A stretch of 64,000 bases of DNA, taken from NCBI GenBank assembly GCA_946887075.1, contig CAMPKA010000002.1, positions 124,001-188,000 of the forward strand. Reading direction: 5' to 3'. Shown piece after piece: positions 14,361 to 22,600 of this stretch. The number at the start of each line of letters is the position of its first letter. The first letter of the stretch is position 1. The notes under the pieces are model-generated. The model saw only the letters and a list, made by a program, of their open reading frames with translations. It made no database searches and had not been told where the DNA came from. The translations under genes were made by a program, and so were the position numbers. This DNA is from an uncultured Salinimicrobium sp. (GTDB taxonomy: Bacteria; Bacteroidota; Bacteroidia; Flavobacteriales; Flavobacteriaceae).

Positions 14361-16454
14361 ATGCAAAGTTTTAGAACCGAAATCGAAAATCCGATCGTTG
14401 AGAGAGACATTATAGATTTTGAGAAGCGGATCAGGTTGTTTCGAGAAGGAAAAGCCGACGAAGAGAAATTCCGGAGCCTGCGACTTGCCCGTGGTGTTTA
14501 CGGACAAAGACAACCCGGAGTTCAAATGGTCCGGATTAAAATCCCTTTTGGAAAAGTCAGTTCTGAGCAATTGCACAATATTTCCGATGTTGCCGATGAA
14601 TATTCCACTGGCCGCTTACATATCACTACCCGACAGGACATTCAGATCCACCACGTGAGTCTGGACCGGACTCCTGAGCTGTGGGCACAACTCGATAAAA
14701 GTGACATCACCATACGGGAGGCCTGCGGAAATACCGTCAGGAATGTCACGGCATCCCCTACAGCCGGAATCGATGTCAATGAGCCTTTTGATGTTTCCCC
14801 CTATGCCGACGCGACCTTCCGGTTTTTTCTCCGGAATCCCATTTGCCAGGAGATGGGAAGGAAATTTAAAATCTCCTTCTCATCTTCGGAAGAGGATACC
14901 GCCCTCAGTTATATCCATGATCTGGGTTTTATAGCAAGGCTACAGGATGGGAAACGCGGATTCAAAGTAATGCTAGGGGGTGGACTCGGATCCCAACCAC
15001 GTCATGCCGATGAATTGCTGGAATTTATTGAACCTGAAGCCATCATTCCTTTGATCGAAGGGGTCCTTCGTGTTTTCGATCGACACGGGGAACGCTCCAA
15101 AAGGATGAAGGCAAGAATGAAGTACCTGATCAAGGATATCGGGAAGGATGCATTCATGGAACTGGTGGCAGAACAACAAACTGCTCTCTCGGGGGAAGCG
15201 GTCGAATTCAGAATAGCCGAGTTCGAAGCAGCACCAACATTGCAGGATATTGAAATACCTTCAGTCAATATCCAGGATCCGGAAGCCTTCGATATCTGGA
15301 AAAGAACCAACGTAATCCGTCAAAAGCAGGAAGGTCTTTTTGCCATCGGAATCCGGGTACCACTGGGGGATTTTTACACAGGTGGCGCCAGGAAACTGGC
15401 AGACCTGGTAAAGACCTATGCAGGGAATGAACTGAGGTTCACGCTACGGCAGGACATCCTTATTCGTCATGTTCGCCAGGAGCTGCTCCCGTTTTTTTTC
15501 CAGGAATTGAAAGCTCTTGGATATGCCGATTTCGGCTATAACAAGACCGTAGATATCACCGCCTGCCCTGGTACGGATACCTGTAACCTGGGAATCGCGA
15601 GCAGCACCGGGATCGCGGAGGCTCTGGAAAATGTCCTGCATGAGGAGTACCCACAATTCATAAACGGGCAAGACATTACGATCAAGATAAGCGGATGTAT
15701 GAATGCCTGCGGCCAACATAATATGGCTGAGATCGGTTTTCAGGGAATGTCTATCAAGGTGGGTAAACAAGTGGCTCCCGCACTTCAGGTGTTACTTGGA
15801 GGAGGTGTACTGGGGGGAGGATCGGGACGATTCGCGGATAAGGTCGTGAAAATTCCGAGCAGACGGGGTCCGCAGGCCCTGAGAATACTTCTCGATGACT
15901 TCGAAGCTCATGCAGGAGCAGGAGAAAAGTTCATTTCCTATTACGACCGGCAGGGGCAGGCCTACTTCTATGACCTTCTAAAGGACCTTTCGGATACCAC
16001 GAATTTTTCCGAGGATGAGTTTATCGATTGGGGGCATCAGAAACCTTATGTCAAAGCTGTTGGCGTCGGGGAATGTGCAGGGGTCGTGATTGACCTGATC
16101 GCAACGCTGCTTCTGGAAAGCGAGGAGAAGATAGAGAATGCCCGGTACGCCCTGGAAAGACAGGCCTGGTCGGACAGTATTTACCACTCTTACACCTCCA
16201 TTGTGAACTCTGCCAAGGCGCTGCTTCTGTCGGAGAACAAGAAGACCAATACCCAGGCAGGTATTATTGAGCAGTTCGATGAGGTTTTCATCGATACGGG
16301 TCGCCTTGCCCTCTCCACCTCCTTTAGGAGCTTTGCCTATAAGATGAATGAAAATGAACCGACACCTGGTTTTGCAGCGCAATATCTGGAGGATGCACAG
16401 GCATTCCTTGCCAAGGTGGATTCATTAAGAACAAAAGAAGTCCAAGATGTATAA
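14361..16454 (+). CDS. Siroheme sulfite (nitrite) reductase with C-terminal HEPN-like domain
   Basis: A 697-residue protein. Residues about 1-540 form the two-fold repeated nitrite/sulfite reductase hemoprotein, with siroheme-contact motifs GRLHITTRQDIQIHHV, REACGNTVRNVTASP and, in the second half, ELRFTLRQDILIRHV. The coupled siroheme/4Fe-4S site is formed by Cys402 and Cys408 (ACPGTDTCNLG) and Cys446 and Cys450 (SGCMNACGQHN). From about residue 565 there is an extra helical domain (ENARYALERQAWSDSIYHSY, TSIVNSAKALLLSE) resembling HEPN proteins, not needed by standard enzymes. The cysH and siroheme genes around it favour sulfite over nitrite as substrate. It overlaps the next gene by 8 bases. 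A ferredoxin-NADP reductase downstream suggests ferredoxin as electron donor. Confidence 0.88.
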   Translation: MQSFRTEIENPIVERDIIDFEKRIRLFREGKADEEKFRSLRLARGVYGQRQPGVQMVRIKIPFGKVSSEQLHNISDVADEYSTGRLHITTRQDIQIHHVSLDRTPELWAQLDKSDITIREACGNTVRNVTASPTAGIDVNEPFDVSPYADATFRFFLRNPICQEMGRKFKISFSSSEEDTALSYIHDLGFIARLQDGKRGFKVMLGGGLGSQPRHADELLEFIEPEAIIPLIEGVLRVFDRHGERSKRMKARMKYLIKDIGKDAFMELVAEQQTALSGEAVEFRIAEFEAAPTLQDIEIPSVNIQDPEAFDIWKRTNVIRQKQEGLFAIGIRVPLGDFYTGGARKLADLVKTYAGNELRFTLRQDILIRHVRQELLPFFFQELKALGYADFGYNKTVDITACPGTDTCNLGIASSTGIAEALENVLHEEYPQFINGQDITIKISGCMNACGQHNMAEIGFQGMSIKVGKQVAPALQVLLGGGVLGGGSGRFADKVVKIPSRRGPQALRILLDDFEAHAGAGEKFISYYDRQGQAYFYDLLKDLSDTTNFSEDEFIDWGHQKPYVKAVGVGECAGVVIDLIATLLLESEEKIENARYALERQAWSDSIYHSYTSIVNSAKALLLSENKKTNTQAGIIEQFDEVFIDTGRLALSTSFRSFAYKMNENEPTPGFAAQYLEDAQAFLAKVDSLRTKEVQDV

Positions 16455-17223
16455 TATACCAAAACTTAGTGTCGTCGGAGCAGGTCCGGGAGATCCGGAA
16501 TTGATCACCGTCAAGGGAATAAAGGCATTACGGTCAGCGCATGTGGTGCTGTATGATGCCCTCATCAATAGGGAATTACTGGATTATGCGCCAGAGGCTG
16601 AGCATATCTTTGTAGGAAAACGCAGCGGCAGCCATCGTTATTCCCAGGAGGAGATTAACGATCTGATTGTTCATTACGCCTACGAGCGTGGCCATGTCGT
16701 CCGCCTCAAAGGAGGCGACCCTTTTGTTTTTGGTCGTGGGTCCGAGGAGGTGAAATATGCAAGGTTAAAGGGGCTTTCTACTGAGGTGGTTCCTGGAATC
16801 ACCTCTTCCGTTTCTGTTCCTGCAAATGTTGGAATCCCGCTCACTCAGCGGGGGACTTCCGAGAGCTTCTGGGTAATTACCGGGACAACCTCCAAAAGAA
16901 AACTCTCTGAGGATGTTCAGCTGGCTGCCCGTTCCACGGCAACGGTGGTCATTCTGATGGGCATGGGGAAACTCCGGGAGATCGTCGATATCTTTCGACA
17001 GGTAGGGCGGGAGGATCTCCCCGTTGGAGTAATCCAAAACGGCACCACCCGGAATGAAAAATCAGGTTTCGGGACCATAGGTAATATCGAGAAAGTGGTG
17101 TCGGCAAATAAACTCGGTTCCCCGGCAATCATCGTGATAGGTGAAGTAGTGAGAGAAAGCCATAAGCTACAGACGGTTTGCCAGGAAGTGCTGCACCTGT
17201 CCGAAGAACAGATTCCCGCTTGA
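16447..17223 (+). CDS. cobA: Uroporphyrinogen-III C-methyltransferase
   Basis: A 258-residue SAM-dependent enzyme that makes precorrin-2 from uroporphyrinogen III, the first step to siroheme. Family motifs are LSVVGAGPGDPELITVKGIK, VVLYDALINRELLDY, VVRLKGGDPFVFGRGSEE, VVPGITSSVSVPA and the SAM-binding region VVILMGMGKL. The size equals that of stand-alone CobA/SUMT enzymes or the C-terminal half of CysG. The start overlaps the sulfite reductase end by 8 bases and the siroheme synthase start follows 2 bases after its stop. This tight packing fits supply of siroheme to the reductase encoded just upstream. Confidence 0.93.
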   Translation: MYNIPKLSVVGAGPGDPELITVKGIKALRSAHVVLYDALINRELLDYAPEAEHIFVGKRSGSHRYSQEEINDLIVHYAYERGHVVRLKGGDPFVFGRGSEEVKYARLKGLSTEVVPGITSSVSVPANVGIPLTQRGTSESFWVITGTTSKRKLSEDVQLAARSTATVVILMGMGKLREIVDIFRQVGREDLPVGVIQNGTTRNEKSGFGTIGNIEKVVSANKLGSPAIIVIGEVVRESHKLQTVCQEVLHLSEEQIPA

Positions 17224-17225
17224 TC

Positions 17226-17807
17226 ATGAGAGAAAGAAACGAGCTATACCCGATATTTCTCAAGGCAAGCCAATTGAACATTCTGATCATCGGAGGAGGA
17301 AATGTTGGATTGGAAAAATTGCATTTTCTGCTGAAATCCAGTCCCAACGCGGAGGTAGAAATCCTGGCCAAAAATTTTCTTCCAGAAACCGAGGCCCTGG
17401 CAAAACAGCATGGAAAAAAACTGATCCGGGATACCTATTCCCACAAATACCTGGAAAGACGACACATGGTGATCGCAGCCACTAATGACCAGGAACTAAA
17501 CCGGCTTATCCATAAAGAGGCCAGAAAAAGGTTCTTGCTGGCTAATATAGCGGATACCCCAGAACTGTGTGATTTCTATATGGGCGGGATTGTAAATAAG
17601 GGACATGTCAAAATAGCGATTTCCACCAATGGAAAATCCCCTACTACAGCCAAAAGGCTTCGCCAGTTCTTTGAGGATGTAATTCCGCAAGACATCGATC
17701 ACATGGTTTTGAATCTTCATGAATACCGGCAGAGGATCAAAGGGAATTTTGAAGCCAAGGTCGAACAACTGAATAAACTTACAGAAACATTAATTGAAAA
17801 GAAATAG
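17226..17807 (+). CDS. Precorrin-2 dehydrogenase / sirohydrochlorin ferrochelatase (CysG N-terminal type)
   Basis: A 193-residue enzyme that oxidises precorrin-2 with NAD and probably inserts iron to give siroheme. The dinucleotide fold has NILIIGGGNVGLEKLHFLLK, then the conserved HMVIAATNDQELNRLIHKEA and LLANIADTPELCDFYMGGIV. The segment IAISTNGKSPTTAKRLRQFF carries the active-site serine region known from CysG. ATG 17226 is chosen because it begins the conserved part and sits 2 bases behind the previous stop; a longer reading from 17178 would run inside cobA. With cobA it forms a split CysG pathway. Confidence 0.9.
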   Translation: MRERNELYPIFLKASQLNILIIGGGNVGLEKLHFLLKSSPNAEVEILAKNFLPETEALAKQHGKKLIRDTYSHKYLERRHMVIAATNDQELNRLIHKEARKRFLLANIADTPELCDFYMGGIVNKGHVKIAISTNGKSPTTAKRLRQFFEDVIPQDIDHMVLNLHEYRQRIKGNFEAKVEQLNKLTETLIEKK

Positions 17808-17811
17808 GATA

Positions 17812-18873
17812 ATGATCAAAACAGATATCATAATCATTGGAGCCGGTCCCACCGGCCTGTTCACCGTTTTCGAGGCAGGATTGTTAAAGTTAAAAACACA
17901 TCTTATCGATGCATTACCACAGCCTGGAGGTCAATGCGCCGAGCTATATCCTAAAAAGCCGATCTACGATATCCCCGGGTTTCCGGAGATATTGGCCGGG
18001 GATCTGGTGGATAATTTAATGGAACAGATCAAACCTTTTGAACCTGGCTTCACCCTCGGAGAACGTGCCGAACATCTGGAGAAACTGGAGGACGGGACAT
18101 TCATAGTGACAACAAACAAGGGGACCCGACATCATGCGCCAGTGGTAGCCATTGCCGGAGGCCTTGGGTCCTTTGAACCCAGAAAGCCGCCGATTCCGAA
18201 TATCCACCAGTTTGAAGACCGTGGAGTTTCATATATGGTCAAAGATCCTGAAGCGTTCCGCGATAAAAAGGTGGTCATTGCCGGTGGAGGAGATTCTGCC
18301 CTGGACTGGGCGATTTATCTTTCTGACGTAGCCGCTGAAGTAGCCCTGGTTCACCGGAGAAATGAATTCCGGGGTGCCCTGGATTCAGTGGAACGTGTTT
18401 CCGAGTTGTCCAAGATTGGCAAAATTGATCTCATCACGAACGCAGAAGTTGTCGGGTTGGAAGGAGAGGATCGCCTGGAGCGCGTGATTATCCGGCACAA
18501 GGATACTACACAGGGAGAACAGGCGAGAATAGCAGATGACTTCATTCCCCTTTTTGGATTGTCCCCCAAACTTGGACCCATTGGAAAGTGGGGATTGCAG
18601 ATCGAGAAGAACGCGATCAAAGTGGACAATTCCTATGACTATCAGACCAATATTCCCGGTGTTTATGCCATTGGAGATGTGAATATTTACAGGGGCAAGC
18701 TCAAGTTGATCCTTTCCGGCTTCCATGAAGCTGCCATCATGTGTCAAAGCGCCTATCAGCGGATTCATCCTGATAAGAAGTATGTCCTGAAATATACTAC
18801 AGTGGGAGGGGTAGAAGGATTCGACGGGACCAAAAAAGAAGCCAAACGGGAGGTCGTCGCCAGTATAGCATGA
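17812..18873 (+). CDS. Ferredoxin-NADP reductase, thioredoxin-reductase-like type 2
   Basis: A 353-residue flavoprotein. The FAD site IIIIGAGPTGLFTVFEAGLL is at the N-terminus, the NADPH site VVIAGGGDSALDWAIYLSDV near residue 155, and the second FAD motif GVYAIGDVNIYRGKLKLI near residue 285. The CxxC redox pair of true thioredoxin reductases is missing after GGGDSALDWA, which identifies the ferredoxin (flavodoxin)-NADP reductase group (YumC-like). ATG 17812 follows the previous gene by 4 bases. Placed last in the sulfite-reduction set, it most likely delivers NADPH electrons through ferredoxin to the sulfite reductase. Confidence 0.88.
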   Translation: MIKTDIIIIGAGPTGLFTVFEAGLLKLKTHLIDALPQPGGQCAELYPKKPIYDIPGFPEILAGDLVDNLMEQIKPFEPGFTLGERAEHLEKLEDGTFIVTTNKGTRHHAPVVAIAGGLGSFEPRKPPIPNIHQFEDRGVSYMVKDPEAFRDKKVVIAGGGDSALDWAIYLSDVAAEVALVHRRNEFRGALDSVERVSELSKIGKIDLITNAEVVGLEGEDRLERVIIRHKDTTQGEQARIADDFIPLFGLSPKLGPIGKWGLQIEKNAIKVDNSYDYQTNIPGVYAIGDVNIYRGKLKLILSGFHEAAIMCQSAYQRIHPDKKYVLKYTTVGGVEGFDGTKKEAKREVVASIA

Positions 18874-18944
18874 TGTCGGTCGGGATGTCTGTCCATACAG
18901 ACTATTACTAATTTTCGGTGCCCAGCAGGTGAGCACAAGCAAAC

Positions 18945-18971
18945 TTGTCTGCCAGATTTTTCCTTACTTTG
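18945..18971 (+). promoter_or_regulatory. Promoter of the aldo/keto reductase gene
   Basis: TTG (18945-18947) and TTACTTTG (18964-18971) are separated by 16 bases, close to the TTG-N17-23-TAnnTTTG rule. Transcription would begin near 18978, so translation must start at ATG 18993 or later. Confidence 0.45.
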
Positions 18972-18992
18972 AATTTTAAAGCGATTCGGAAA

Positions 18993-19835
18993 ATGGAGGT
19001 AAAAAGCATCAGATCGGTAGTGAAATTATCCAATGGCGTGCAAATGCCCATCCTGGGGCTGGGGGTATACAAATCTCTCGGGAAAGACGCCCTTGAAGCG
19101 ATCGATTATGCTCTCGAATGCGGTTACCGACTCATCGACACTGCCAGTTTTTACCACAATGAGCAGGAGGTGGGAAAGGCGGTAAGGAGGAGTGGTATCC
19201 CAAGAGAGGAAATATTTGTGACGACCAAAGTCTGGAATGATGATCATGGATACGAGAATACGCTGGAGGCTTTTGAACGGTCCCGGAATGAACTGGGTAT
19301 GGATTATGTTGACCTGTATCTCATTCATTGGCCGGTACCCGACAAGTTCCAGGAGACCTGGCGGGCTTTAGAGCGGCTCTACAAGGAGAAAAAGGTTCGC
19401 GCAATCGGAGTAAGTAATTTTCTGGAACATCACCTTCAGGCTATAATCGACGGTGGGCAATTCTCCCCGATGGTGGTTCAAAATGAATTCCACCCAAGGC
19501 TCATACAGCAGGATCTATTGGATTTTTGTAAGGGGCGTAACATCCAGTATCAAGCCTGGTCTCCCCTGATGCGCGGACGTATCCTGAAAAATGAACTGCT
19601 TAAAAGGATTGCGGAGAAACACAACAAGACAGTTGCCCAGGTTGTGATCCGCTGGCATCTCCAAAAGGAAGTCTCCCCGATCCCAAAGAGCGTCCACAGG
19701 GAGCGAATTCGACAAAATGCCGAGGTCTTTGATTTCTCACTGGGACAGGAAGATATGGCGCTTATCAATGGCCTTGACGGGGAGGAAAGAACCGGGGCTC
19801 ATCCCGACAATTTCATGGAACATTTTCAGAAATGA
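18993..19835 (+). CDS. Aldo/keto reductase
   Basis: A 280-residue NADPH-dependent oxidoreductase of the AKR superfamily (2,5-diketo-gluconate reductase-like group). The catalytic residues are seen as Asp and Tyr in YRLIDTASFYHNEQEVG, Lys in VTTKVWNDDHG and His in DLYLIHWPVP. The NADPH pocket is IPKSVHRERIRQNAEVFDF. The start is set at ATG 18993 since a promoter lies directly upstream and the longer reading adds no conserved residues. It reduces aldehydes or ketosugars; the substrate is not predictable. It stands alone between the sulfur genes and the convergent arabinose regulator. Confidence 0.9.
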   Translation: MEVKSIRSVVKLSNGVQMPILGLGVYKSLGKDALEAIDYALECGYRLIDTASFYHNEQEVGKAVRRSGIPREEIFVTTKVWNDDHGYENTLEAFERSRNELGMDYVDLYLIHWPVPDKFQETWRALERLYKEKKVRAIGVSNFLEHHLQAIIDGGQFSPMVVQNEFHPRLIQQDLLDFCKGRNIQYQAWSPLMRGRILKNELLKRIAEKHNKTVAQVVIRWHLQKEVSPIPKSVHRERIRQNAEVFDFSLGQEDMALINGLDGEERTGAHPDNFMEHFQK

Positions 19836-19904
19836 CCCCTTCGGACACCGGGATTTCCTCCCCACTTTTTACGGGGACCCGTGAGGCTTCGAAGTGCTCG
19901 GGTA

Positions 19905-20591
19905 TTAGATTTTGAAGGAGTAGCCATTGGACTTATTCTGCCGGTACTTCTCTTCATCAAACCGGTAAAGAAAGGAGCCTTTTCTGGAGGAACTGCGATC
20001 TTTCTCTTCAAGCCGGACCAGGATGTCCAGGCTGTTTATCTTATTTACAAAATTCCGTTTATCCAGGGGTTGGTCCAGGATTGCTTCGTAGAGTTTCTGA
20101 AGCTGCCGCATCGTGAATTTTTCGGGTAGGAGTTCAAACCCAATAGGTTCTGTAGCTGTTCTGCTCCTTAACCGGCTGATCGCATGACGTACCATCAGGT
20201 TATGATCAAAGATCAGGTCCGGAGCTTCCGCCACCGGAAACCACGCTGCTGAGTACTGGTTGGTGAGCTCTTCGTTGTGATCCTCAATGTTGATCAGCGC
20301 ATAATAGGCCACGGAAAGCGTACGCTCCACCGGATCTCTATCGATTTTACTATAGGTGTGGAGCTGTTCCATGAAGACATTATTGATCCCTGTTAGTTGT
20401 TTCAGAATTCGGTTGGCGGATTCGTCGAGGGTTTCATTGCTCTTGAGAAATCCTCCCATCAGGGACCATTTTCCCCGCTCGGGCTGGAAGTCCCTCTTGA
20501 CCAGGAGGATCTTCAGACTTTCCTGGTCGAATCCAAAAATGATGCAATCCACGGCAAGTAAAATTTTATCCTCAAGGTTGTAATGGATCAT
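19905..20591 (-). CDS. araR: Nudix-type transcriptional regulator, AraR-like
   Basis: A 228-residue protein with an N-terminal Nudix fold (about 1-140) and a C-terminal winged helix (about 150-225, FTMRQLQKLYEAILDQPLDK then NFVNKINSLDILVRLEEKD). The Nudix box GGFLKSNETLDESANRILKQ keeps the outer residues but lacks the catalytic glutamates of REUxEExGU, so hydrolysis is unlikely. In Bacteroides, Nudix-derived AraR proteins bind L-arabinose as effector and repress arabinose genes. The gene is divergent from araB-araD-araA, which supports the same role here. A 22-bp inverted repeat overlaps the arabinose promoter at 20695-20716. The name is given by analogy. Confidence 0.82.
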   Translation of the reverse strand: MIHYNLEDKILLAVDCIIFGFDQESLKILLVKRDFQPERGKWSLMGGFLKSNETLDESANRILKQLTGINNVFMEQLHTYSKIDRDPVERTLSVAYYALINIEDHNEELTNQYSAAWFPVAEAPDLIFDHNLMVRHAISRLRSRTATEPIGFELLPEKFTMRQLQKLYEAILDQPLDKRNFVNKINSLDILVRLEEKDRSSSRKGSFLYRFDEEKYRQNKSNGYSFKI

Positions 20592-20694
20592 CTGGGCGTG
20601 CTTTGATATTGTCTTTCGCTAATCCGGCTGGTTAATTGGGTAACGGACCGGGGATAAAAAGGGAAGAGCAGTTATGGTTAAAAAAATGTGAATA

Positions 20695-20716
20695 TTTATT
20701 TGTAAAAGTAAATAAA
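20695..20716. promoter_or_regulatory. Candidate AraR operator, 22-bp inverted repeat
   Basis: TTTATTT (20695-20701) and AAATAAA (20710-20716) are perfect inverted arms around 8 bases. The repeat covers the TTG (-33) of the promoter that reads toward araB, ideal for repression. Part of the symmetry may be due to AT richness; the link to AraR is inferred from position. Confidence 0.5.
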
Positions 20717-20730
20717 CTTTAATTAATTTG
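20700..20730 (+). promoter_or_regulatory. Promoter of the arabinose operon
   Basis: TTG (20700-20702) and TTAATTTG (20723-20730) are spaced by 20 bases, within the Bacteroidota rule. Transcription would begin near 20737, giving a leader of about 170 bases before araB. Confidence 0.5.
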
Positions 20731-20832
20731 GAAATGTATATTTCACACTTATTATTATTCCGATGTCCATAATTGCTTCCTTACTTGCATGGACCACCTG
20801 AGGTGAAGTGAATACATAGATAGAAAAAAGAA

Positions 20833-20849
20833 GTTTCGGCCTCCGAAAC
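20833..20849 (+). other. Leader hairpin upstream of araB
   Basis: GTTTCGG-CCT-CCGAAAC is a perfect 7-bp GC-rich hairpin in the araB leader, about 60 bases before the ATG. It has no T-run and so is not a terminator; a second small palindrome CACCT-G-AGGTG lies at 20795-20805. A role in mRNA stability or protein binding is possible. Confidence 0.4.
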
Positions 20850-20908
20850 GAAAACGATAGAAAATTCATCATTGGAGCCTTTACAGGCATTGGGAAAAAG
20901 TTAAAGAG

Positions 20909-22600
20909 ATGAAAAATTATGTGGTAGGACTGGATTACGGAACAGACTCAGTTCGCGCTATTCTGCTGGATTCAGAAACCGGAAAGGAACTCGCATCGGA
21001 TACTTTCTTATATCCGAGATGGAAAGAACAGAAGTATTGTGATCCCTCAAAAAATCAGTTTCGACAGCATCCCCTGGACCACCTTGAGGGACTCGAGAGC
21101 ACGATTAAACAGGTAATCTCTAAGAGCGGCATAGATCCGGCCGGTGTCCGGGGAATTTGTGTAGATACTACAGGTTCCTCTCCTATCCCAGTTGATCAGT
21201 CAGGAACCGCATTGGCTTTAAAGAAGGAGTTCACTGAGAACCCCAATGCCATGATGGTGCTCTGGAAGGATCATACAGCCATACAGGAAGCTCACGAGAT
21301 AAACGAGCTTGCCGGTAACTGGGGAGGAGTGGATTATACCAAATACGAAGGAGGTATCTATTCCTCGGAGTGGTTTTGGGCGAAGATTCTCCACATAGCG
21401 AGGGAAGATAAAGCCGTCAAAAGAGCCGCTTATTCCTGGATGGAACACTGCGATCTGATCACGCATGTGTTATGTGGAAGCCCTGGTCTCGCCTCGTTTA
21501 AAAGAAGTCGCTGTGCAGCCGGCCATAAGGCGATGTGGCATGAGGAGTGGGGAGGTCTTCCTTCAGAAGCCTTTCTCGGACAACTCGATCCATATTTGGC
21601 AGAATTAAGAGGCAATCTGTATGACCAGACCTTTACCTCTGATGAGGTTGCCGGCCATTTGAGCGCAGAATGGTCCGAGCGGTTAGGCCTGAGTACAGAT
21701 ACAGTCATTGCCGTAGGTACTTTCGATGCGCATTCGGGAGCGGTCGGGGCCAAAATAGAGGAACATGCCCTAGTACGGGTGATGGGAACCTCAACCTGCG
21801 ATATCATCGTGTCTTCCCGCGAGATCATTGGCAGCAATACTGTAAAGGGAATCTGTGGACAGGTAGACGGATCGGTAATTCCAGGTCTCATCGGACTCGA
21901 GGCCGGACAGTCTGCTTTCGGAGACCTTCTTGCCTGGTTCAAGGATTTGCTTTCCTGGCCTCTGGAAAATCTTATACTGACCTCAGATGTGTTGTCTGAC
22001 GAACAAAAGGCTGCGCTTCGGGCGGAATACGAGAAGAATTTTATCAGTTCACTTTCCCAGCAGGCTGAACAAATCAACCTATCAGATAGCATACCGGTTG
22101 CGCTGGATTGGATAAATGGTCGAAGAACACCCGATGCAAACCAGGAGTTAAAAAGCGCCATAACCAATCTTTCCCTCGGCAGTCAGGCGCCGCAGATTTT
22201 TAAAGCCCTTGTCAACGCGATCTGTTTTGGTTCTAAAATGATAGTAGACCGTTTCGAACAGGAAGGAGTAAGGATCGAGTCCGTAATTGGAATCGGAGGG
22301 GTTGCCAGAAAATCCCCTTATATCATGCAGACCCTTGCCAATGTACTGAACAGGCCGATAAAAATAGCGTCCTCGGATGAGGCACCCGCTCTGGGTGCAG
22401 CTATTTATGCTGCTGTGGCCGCAGGAATTTATCCCACTGTGGTCGAGGCCGCAAAGAAGCTGGGAAGTTCCTATGAAGCGGAATATTATCCGGATGAAGC
22501 CTCCCAAAAGGAAATTTCACAGCATCTGGAGTCCTATAAAGCCCTTAGCCGATTTATGGAAGAGCGCGTGAAACAGAAAAACCAAAGAAATGGCTACTAA
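20909..22600 (+). CDS. araB: Ribulokinase
   Basis: A 563-residue FGGY-family kinase that phosphorylates L-ribulose to L-ribulose 5-phosphate. The N-terminal ATPase motif is VVGLDYGTDSVRAILLD. The substrate half has GICVDTTGSSPIPVDQSGTA and MMVLWKDHTAIQEAHEI, typical of AraB. The C-terminal ATP half has ALVRVMGTSTCDII, GLEAGQSAFGDLLAWF and the FGGY signature region VIGIGGVARKSPYIMQTLAN. It is the first gene of the arabinose run and overlaps araD by 11 bases. AraB, araD and araA together convert L-arabinose to D-xylulose 5-phosphate. Confidence 0.95.
   Translation: MKNYVVGLDYGTDSVRAILLDSETGKELASDTFLYPRWKEQKYCDPSKNQFRQHPLDHLEGLESTIKQVISKSGIDPAGVRGICVDTTGSSPIPVDQSGTALALKKEFTENPNAMMVLWKDHTAIQEAHEINELAGNWGGVDYTKYEGGIYSSEWFWAKILHIAREDKAVKRAAYSWMEHCDLITHVLCGSPGLASFKRSRCAAGHKAMWHEEWGGLPSEAFLGQLDPYLAELRGNLYDQTFTSDEVAGHLSAEWSERLGLSTDTVIAVGTFDAHSGAVGAKIEEHALVRVMGTSTCDIIVSSREIIGSNTVKGICGQVDGSVIPGLIGLEAGQSAFGDLLAWFKDLLSWPLENLILTSDVLSDEQKAALRAEYEKNFISSLSQQAEQINLSDSIPVALDWINGRRTPDANQELKSAITNLSLGSQAPQIFKALVNAICFGSKMIVDRFEQEGVRIESVIGIGGVARKSPYIMQTLANVLNRPIKIASSDEAPALGAAIYAAVAAGIYPTVVEAAKKLGSSYEAEYYPDEASQKEISQHLESYKALSRFMEERVKQKNQRNGY

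Noticed and set aside
19836..19904. Possible bidirectional terminator between the aldo/keto reductase and the AraR-like gene
   Set aside because: ACGGG-GA-CCCGT is palindromic, but the 2-base centre is too small for a hairpin and T-runs are misplaced; no confident terminator.
21430..22167. 245-codon minus-strand frame inside araB
   Set aside because: Entirely inside ribulokinase, Ser/Pro-rich shadow translation.
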